Of a stretch of 64,000 bases of DNA, positions 63,778 to 64,000 are shown piece by piece. Source of the stretch: CAZWEZ01 sp964632795 (GTDB lineage: Bacteria; Pseudomonadota; Alphaproteobacteria; Rhodospirillales; 2-02-FULL-58-16); contig CAZWEZ010000005.1 of assembly GCA_964632795.1 (NCBI GenBank), positions 1 to 64,000 of the forward strand, in the 5' to 3' direction. The notes beneath the pieces are model-generated. The model made no database searches. It was given only the letters and a program-made list of their open reading frames with translations, and was not told where the DNA came from. Positions within the stretch are counted from its first letter, which is position 1; each line of letters starts with the position of its first letter. The translations under genes and the position numbers were made by a program.

Positions 63778-64000
63778 ATGAAAACGGACCACCCCCCCTA
63801 CGCCACCGACGCCAGCCGCTGGGCCGCGATCGCCGGGCGCGACCAGAAGGCCGACGGCGCCTTCCTCGTCGCCGTCCGGACGACCGGCGTCTACTGCCGC
63901 CCGGACTGTCCGTCGCGGATGCCCAAGCGCCGGAATGTGGTGTTCTTCGACACCCGGGCGGCTGCCGAGGCGGCCGGCTACCGGCCCTGCAAGCGCTGCC
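63778..64000 (+). CDS. ada: Ada-type regulator/O6-methylguanine-DNA methyltransferase, 5' part only
   Basis: The first 74 codons are present; the window ends inside the gene. They encode the N-terminal zinc domain of Ada: RWAAIAGRDQKADGAFLVAV, then VYCRPDCPSRMPKRRN and GYRPCKRC, with the Cys that accepts methyl from DNA phosphotriesters. Full-length Ada adds an AraC-type HTH and a methyltransferase domain; whether both follow cannot be seen. The IS1-like element sits 60 bp upstream and may affect its expression. Confidence 0.9.
   Translation, partial: MKTDHPPYATDASRWAAIAGRDQKADGAFLVAVRTTGVYCRPDCPSRMPKRRNVVFFDTRAAAEAAGYRPCKRC

Overview
GC-rich (mostly well above 60%) chromosomal DNA that reads as an alphaproteobacterium, probably Rhodospirillales-like. 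Pointers are a CcrM-type GANTC methyltransferase next to rnhB, a PhaR-type PHA regulator, a GcvA-type LysR regulator, TRAP and Pot-type transporters, and many ferredoxin-linked enzymes (AOR, NifJ, KorAB). No rRNA, tRNA or CRISPR array was seen.

Layout. 52-3577: a 41-bp dispersed repeat, then pheS-pheT. 3664-12407: aldehyde:ferredoxin oxidoreductase, an RpiR regulator divergent from an N-formylglutamate amidohydrolase gene, a complete TRAP transporter, a terminator, a wrecked glutamine-synthetase-family gene cut off at a dispersed repeat, and a proline racemase-family enzyme. 12482-22248: a tightly overlapping operon encoding two mini membrane proteins, a divergent cytochrome bd-like oxidase subunit, three membrane-anchored c-type cytochromes (five CxxCH sites, one with an ethylbenzene-dehydrogenase-type domain), a small membrane protein, a universal-stress/PCP_red protein, a radical SAM/SPASM/PCP_red protein and a HemY-type oxidase. 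I read it as a respiratory complex together with a haem-modification module, and it is the best candidate for an undescribed system.

22314-30535: EamA exporter, a MITE-like element, glutamate dehydrogenase, phaR, an AT-richer amidase, an FGE-fold lipoprotein-like gene, nnrS and a Crp/DNR-type regulator. 30601-37337: korA-korB, a 327-bp MITE with perfect 33-bp ends, nifJ. 37630-40734: a solitary AT-rich HD + GHKL ATPase gene, a conflict-system candidate. 40923-47462: amidase, spermidine/putrescine-type ABC transporter and acetylpolyamine amidohydrolase. 47508-51626: debris (LysR remnant, dispersed repeats), a DUF420-like protein, a small secreted protein and a class III cyclase-TPR protein. 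51804-60760: ccrM with a dense GANTC cluster upstream, rnhB, gcvA-like regulator, a TIGR04283/TIGR04282 pair, methyltransferase, moaB, slt and a MaoC-type hydratase.

60839-63718: a complete 2.88-kb IS1-family-like element with imperfect ends and an exact 8-bp target duplication (GAAAATTA), carrying an AAA+ ATPase gene and two small genes beside the transposase. The window ends inside ada. Mobile-repeat edges repeatedly lie at gene ends and at broken genes, so small repeats appear to have shaped this locus. All family assignments come from reading the sequence; no database search was run.
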